A stretch of DNA of 64,000 bases from Mumia sp. ZJ1417 (lineage in GTDB: Bacteria > Actinomycetota > Actinomycetes > Propionibacteriales > Nocardioidaceae): the NCBI RefSeq assembly GCF_014127285.1, contig NZ_CP059901.1:3038001-3102000 (forward strand), given 5' to 3'. Below, one piece after another: positions 61,053 to 64,000 of the stretch. The position numbers were made by a program, and so were the translations under genes. Numbering within the stretch: the stretch's first letter is position 1; each line of letters starts with the position of its first letter. The notes beneath the pieces are model-generated. The model was given only the letters and a program-made list of their open reading frames with translations. It searched no databases and was not told where the DNA came from.

Positions 61053-61652
61053 TCAGGCGCGCAGACGGACCGTGCCGGCGGACCAGCCCTTGGTCCAGAT
61101 CCGCTCGACCTTCACGCGGCTCCCGGAGTAGGGCGCGTGGAGGATGCGGCCCTTGCCCCAGTAGATGCCCACGTGGTACTTGCGGGATCCGCCGAAGAAG
61201 ACGAGATCGCCCTTGCGGATGTTCTTCTTCTTGATCTTGCGCACGTGGCGGTACTGCGAGTTCGCGGTACGGGGCAGCTTCACGCCGGCCCTGCGGAACG
61301 AGTACGACGTGAGACCCGAGCAGTCGAAAGCGCCCGGGCCACTGGCGCCGTAGCGGTACGGGTCGCCCTTCTGGCGGGCAGCGACGCGCGAGGCCTTGCT
61401 GATGCGGGCAGCACGGCGCTTCTTGGCGGCGACGCGCTTGGCCTTCTTGCGGGCCTGCTTGGCCTGCTTGGCCTGCTTGGCGGTCGGGGTCTTGGCTGCG
61501 GTGGTCTTGGCGGCCGCCATCTTGGTCGACGAGGTCGACGCCTTGGCGGTGGCGGCCTGCGACTCGCCGGCGGTCGAGACCACCATGACGAACGCAGCGA
61601 GCAGTGCGATGGGCAGCGCGACGAGGCGATGCATCCGGGGGTTCGCGAACAT
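61053..61652 (-). CDS. secreted NlpC/P60 (C40) peptidoglycan hydrolase
   Basis: 199 residues. A signal peptide ends near 'GESQAATA'; a Lys/Ala/Thr-rich linker (about residues 35-90, including 'KQAKQAKQARKKAKRV') follows. The catalytic domain has Cys111 in 'GAFDCSGLTSYSFRRAG', His159 in 'KYHVGIYWGKG' and a further His in 'ILHAPYSGSR'. It cuts stem peptides of peptidoglycan. The leader holds a c-di-AMP riboswitch; the ribosome site lies in a hairpin loop. Confidence 0.93.
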   Translation of the reverse strand: MFANPRMHRLVALPIALLAAFVMVVSTAGESQAATAKASTSSTKMAAAKTTAAKTPTAKQAKQAKQARKKAKRVAAKKRRAARISKASRVAARQKGDPYRYGASGPGAFDCSGLTSYSFRRAGVKLPRTANSQYRHVRKIKKKNIRKGDLVFFGGSRKYHVGIYWGKGRILHAPYSGSRVKVERIWTKGWSAGTVRLRA

Positions 61653-61656
61653 GAGT

Positions 61657-61676
61657 GCGTGGTTTCCCTTCCACGC
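61657..61676 (-). promoter_or_regulatory. hairpin presenting the NlpC ribosome-binding site
   Basis: On the minus strand GCGTGG-AAGGGAAA-CCACGC: a 6-base stem whose loop carries the AAGGGAAA ribosome site, four bases before the ATG. It abuts the 3' end of the riboswitch (…CGCAGGCGTGG shares the stem's left arm), so aptamer folding could open or close it. Confidence 0.65.
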
Positions 61677-61797
61677 CTGCGAAGTGAGCTGTCGGATTAG
61701 GGCCGAAGGATGGCCCTGCCCTTGCGGGCTTCACCCCGAGCACGCATGACCGCGGACGGTCTTCGTGCAGAGTTGGTTCCTCCGCTCCTGCCCCTGG
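61671..61797 (-). ncRNA. ydaO/yuaA-type c-di-AMP riboswitch
   Basis: The leader of the NlpC/P60 gene shows the conserved blocks of this class in order: GGGGCAGGAGCGGAGGAACC region, GGGGTGAAG (61729-61737), CCTAATCCGACAGCT (61687-61701) and CGCAGGCGTGG. Such switches commonly precede cell-wall hydrolase genes in actinobacteria and turn expression off when c-di-AMP is bound. Assignment is by recalled consensus, not by a covariance search; ends are approximate. Confidence 0.88.
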
Positions 61798-62140
61798 GTG
61801 GGGGTCGATGATGGGGGCGTGTGCAGGTGGGGCAGGACTCGGCGTTTCCCACACACGATGTTCAGTTGTCGAGCCTCCGGGTCGCGTTCTCGGCTGGCTC
61901 ATGTGAAGTTGTCCAGGCCCGTAGTCGAGCCGCGGGTCACCATAGACACGATTCGAGCCGAGTCTCAAACCCCCCCAAGCCATCACAAGACGTACATGGG
62001 CACCTGTCCAGGTACGGACCCCCTGAGATCACAGGGATCGAACGGGGTCGTCGTGAAGCCGCTCACATTGATCTCGGTTATGCATCGAGACGGTAACAGA
62101 ATGGTTACGGCCGCAACGGCAGACTTGCCGGAACGGTCAG
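61798..62140. other. non-coding leader and promoter region of the NlpC/P60 gene
   Basis: No credible gene is present in these 343 bases. The region should hold the promoter of the riboswitch transcript. The only clear pattern is the GTAAC-AGAATG-GTTAC inverted repeat at 62093-62108. A short plus-strand frame here (61765-62178) has no coding bias and crosses the desulfurase gene, so I leave it out. Confidence 0.6.
62093..62108. promoter_or_regulatory. GTAAC inverted repeat, possible response-regulator site
   Basis: GTAAC, six bases, GTTAC. GTAAC-type half-sites are used by MtrA in actinobacteria, which controls cell-wall hydrolase genes; here the halves are inverted rather than direct, so this is only a suggestion. 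It lies about 440 bases before the NlpC ATG. Confidence 0.3.
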
Positions 62141-63280
62141 TTATCCGGCCAGTGCACGCAGCGTTGACACTGCGTTGATGACGGCTGCTGCGACACCGTC
62201 GAAATCAGCTCCCGACACTGCAGCGAACCGCACCGCCGTCTGGGCGACCTCCGGCTCCAGTCCGAGCGCAAGCAGCACCGCTGACGGCTCGTCCGAGCCG
62301 GCCGCACAGGCAGATCCGCTCGAGCAGACGATGCCGTGGTCGTGCTCGAGGGCGAGGAGCACCACCTCCCCTGAGGTGCCGGGGAAGCAGAAGGACGCGT
62401 GGCCGGGGAGGCGGTGCTCGGCGTGTCCCGTGAGGAGTGCGCCGGGCGCGCCCTCGAGCACCTCGCGGACGAACGCGCCCCGCCCCGCGGCCAGGTCGGC
62501 ACGCTCCTCGTCGCACCCTGGCCCCGTCGCCAGCCGCACAGCGGTCGCGAGACCGACCGCCGCCGCGACATCCTCCGTACCCGACCGGCGACCGCGCTCC
62601 TGCCCTCCGCCGTGCACGAGAGGCTCCAGCGCGACCCCTCGGCGTACCCAGAGCGCCCCGCTCCCCTTGGGCGCACCGAGCTTGTGGCCGCTCAACGACA
62701 GCGCGTCCACGCCGAGATCGGCCGGATGGACCGCGACGGCCCCCATCGCCTGGACGGCGTCGGTGTGCATCAGCGCGCCGGCCCGGTGGGCGATCGCGGC
62801 GAGCTCGGCGACCGGCTGGAGGCTCCCGATCTCGTTGTTGGCGAGCATCACCGAGACGAGCGCGGTGTCCTCGTCGATGACATGCGCAGCCTCCGCGAGG
62901 TCCACCACGCCGTCGCCGTCGACGCCGAGACGGTGGACGTTGAAGCCGTGGAAGCGTGCCAGGTAGTCGCACGCCTCCAGGACCGCAGGGTGCTCGACGA
63001 CCGAGGTGACGATCGCGCGACCGCGAGGCCGTGCCAGCGCCAGGCCCTTGACCGCGAGGTTGTCGGCCTCCGTACCGCCGGCGGTGAAGACGACCTCGGT
63101 CGGTCGGCCGCCGAGGGCGGTCGCGACCTGTGCGCGCGCCGCGGTCAGCGCACGGGCCGCGGCGTCGCCGAGCCCGTGGCGGCTGGACGGGTTGCCGAAC
63201 TCTCCCGTGAGGTACGGCCACATGGCCTCCAGCACCTCACGGCGTACGGGTGTCGTCGCCGCCGCGTCGAGGTAGCGCAC
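62141..63280 (-). CDS. cysteine desulfurase (NifS/IscS-like)
   Basis: 379 residues from a GTG. 'YLDAAATTPVRREVLEAMWPYL' starts the fold; the PLP Lys is in 'LSLSGHKLGAPKGSGALWV', and the active Cys loop is 'GIVCSSGSACAAGSDEPSAVLL'. It takes sulfur from cysteine for Fe-S clusters. It starts one base after the nadC stop (TGAGGTG), as in the nad operons where it loads the 4Fe-4S cluster of quinolinate synthase NadA; nadA itself is outside the window. Confidence 0.93.
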   Translation of the reverse strand: MRYLDAAATTPVRREVLEAMWPYLTGEFGNPSSRHGLGDAAARALTAARAQVATALGGRPTEVVFTAGGTEADNLAVKGLALARPRGRAIVTSVVEHPAVLEACDYLARFHGFNVHRLGVDGDGVVDLAEAAHVIDEDTALVSVMLANNEIGSLQPVAELAAIAHRAGALMHTDAVQAMGAVAVHPADLGVDALSLSGHKLGAPKGSGALWVRRGVALEPLVHGGGQERGRRSGTEDVAAAVGLATAVRLATGPGCDEERADLAAGRGAFVREVLEGAPGALLTGHAEHRLPGHASFCFPGTSGEVVLLALEHDHGIVCSSGSACAAGSDEPSAVLLALGLEPEVAQTAVRFAAVSGADFDGVAAAVINAVSTLRALAG

Positions 63281-63281
63281 C

Positions 63282-64000
63282 TCAGCTCGCCACCTCGACG
63301 TCCAGCCCGAGGTCGAGGGCGCGGACGGAGTGCGTGAGTGCGCCGACGGAGATGAGGTCCACACCGGTCAGGGCGACCTCCCTGATGCCCGGCAGGGTAA
63401 TCCCGCCGCTGGCCTCGACGAGCGCACGCCCGGCGATCGTCGCCACCCCCGTCCGCAGGTCCTCGAGCGAGAAGTTGTCGAGCATGATCGTGTCGACCCC
63501 TGCGGCGAGGACCGCGTCGATCTGGTCCAGCCGGTCCACCTCGACCTCGAGATGGACGGTGTGCGGGAGCCGTTCGCGCGCGACCCGCAGCGCCGCCGTG
63601 ATCTGCTCGGGGTCGTCGCCGAGCACGGCGAGATGGTTGTCCTTGGCCATCACGGCGTCCGACAGCGAGAAGCGGTGGTTGTGCCCGCCGCCGCACGCGA
63701 CCGCGTACCGCTCGAAGGCACGCAGGCCGGGCGTCGTCTTGCGGGTGTCGACGATGCGGACGCCCGTGCCGGCGACGGCGTCGACGTACGCGCGGGTCTG
63801 GGTCGCGATGCCTGACATCCGTTGGGCGAAGTTGAGGGCGACTCGCTCGGCGCGCAGGACGGCGCGGGCGCGGCCCTCGACCGTCGCGACGACCGTACCG
63901 GGCTCGAGGAGATCGCCGTCGCGGAGGACGAGGTGCACCGTCGTCGCAGGGTCGACCTGACGGAAGGCCGACTCAGCGACCCGTGCGCCGGCAAGGACAC
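63282..64000 (-). CDS. nadC: nicotinate-nucleotide pyrophosphorylase (carboxylating), 5' end missing
   Basis: At least 239 residues visible; the frame continues past the window end (readable N-terminal part 'VLAGARVAESAFRQVDPATT'). 'ALNFAQRMSGIATQTRAYVDAV' and 'VDTRKTTPGLRAFERYAVACGGGHNHRFSLSDAVMAKDNHL' are the quinolinate site, and 'LEVEVDRLDQIDAVLAAGVDTIMLDNF' and 'VEASGGITLPGIREVA' the PRPP end. It converts quinolinate to nicotinate mononucleotide in de novo NAD synthesis. Confidence 0.96.
   Translation of the reverse strand, partial: VLAGARVAESAFRQVDPATTVHLVLRDGDLLEPGTVVATVEGRARAVLRAERVALNFAQRMSGIATQTRAYVDAVAGTGVRIVDTRKTTPGLRAFERYAVACGGGHNHRFSLSDAVMAKDNHLAVLGDDPEQITAALRVARERLPHTVHLEVEVDRLDQIDAVLAAGVDTIMLDNFSLEDLRTGVATIAGRALVEASGGITLPGIREVALTGVDLISVGALTHSVRALDLGLDVEVAS

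Noticed and set aside
61765-62178. A 137-codon plus-strand frame in the NlpC leader
   Set aside because: No coding bias, overlaps the riboswitch promoter region and the end of the cysteine desulfurase gene.

Overview
The window is chromosomal DNA of a very GC-rich actinobacterium. GC-rich third codon positions, many GTG starts and a TTG start, leaderless-type promoters (a TANNNT box 6-8 bases before the start codon), the Mec-CysO-CysM sulfur-carrier cluster and a c-di-AMP riboswitch ahead of a secreted NlpC/P60 protein all point there. A Nocardioides- or Aeromicrobium-like member of the Propionibacteriales is my guess from general appearance, not a demonstrated placement. I see no plasmid, prophage, insertion sequence or CRISPR array. 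Gene coordinates include the stop codon.

Layout. 1-6.4 kb: a TRAP substrate-binding lipoprotein coupled to a phosphotriesterase-like hydrolase, a small membrane protein, then a LysR regulator divergent from gabT-gabD (GABA to succinate), with a clear LysR box between them. 6.4-13 kb: a methyltransferase; a broken sortase-anchored choice-of-anchor A protein; a thioredoxin-reductase-like flavoprotein divergent from an XRE-cupin regulator; a coiled-coil protein; GNAT and VOC proteins; a GlgC-like nucleotidyltransferase. 13-17 kb: a TetR-nitroreductase operon, a PLP decarboxylase and an MpaB-family oxygenase gene; the same CGAGC-N4-GCTCG palindrome lies at the tetR promoter and before the oxygenase gene. 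17-25.8 kb: L-2-hydroxyglutarate oxidase, a maleate-isomerase-like protein, Mug, two EEP nucleases or phosphatases, glutamate dehydrogenase, a methyltransferase and an HxlR regulator. 25.8-33.7 kb: a nucleosidase-like protein, YihY, YtxH-like protein, a thioesterase-HxlR pair with a 21-base palindromic operator, an acetyltransferase, lactate dehydrogenase, a FUSC protein, an orphan GroES with a DUF3618 protein, and Bcp.

33.7-46.5 kb: tRNA-Leu(TAG) with a hydrolase remnant behind it, AraC-VOC, trmL with a 30-base tandem duplication over its stop codon, then an actinobacterial core block: rdgB-rph-MBL hydrolase-murI and cysM-cysO-mec-(2H phosphoesterase)-DUF2017-clpS on the minus strand, facing pncB-pncA on the plus strand. 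From memory this resembles the M. tuberculosis Rv1330c-Rv1341 region, with a DinB-like gene beside a nested palindrome and a secreted beta-propeller gene inserted. 46.5-55 kb: a hexapeptide acetyltransferase, a second MpaB-family protein, a SRPBCC-like protein, an esterase, a GlcD-type oxidase, an AsnC regulator, an SDR, an AhpD-like protein and a secreted M1 peptidase. 55-64 kb: a DEAH helicase translationally coupled to a secreted M43 protease, a DUF3039 protein, YqgE/AlgH, a MerR regulator, a DUF3048 lipoprotein, the riboswitch-controlled NlpC/P60 hydrolase, and a cysteine desulfurase downstream of nadC, which runs off the window end.

Together the window holds NAD salvage (pncA, pncB) and de novo synthesis (nadC plus a desulfurase that could serve NadA), cysteine synthesis by the sulfur-carrier route, and C4/C5 carbon and nitrogen catabolism (GabT, GabD, LhgO, GdhA). 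I found no clearly undescribed multi-gene defence or biosynthetic system. The most interesting items are regulatory: the shared TetR palindrome, the riboswitch with its ribosome-binding-site hairpin, the pervasive leaderless promoter layout, the nested palindrome at 40 kb, and the CGTAC sequence bias.
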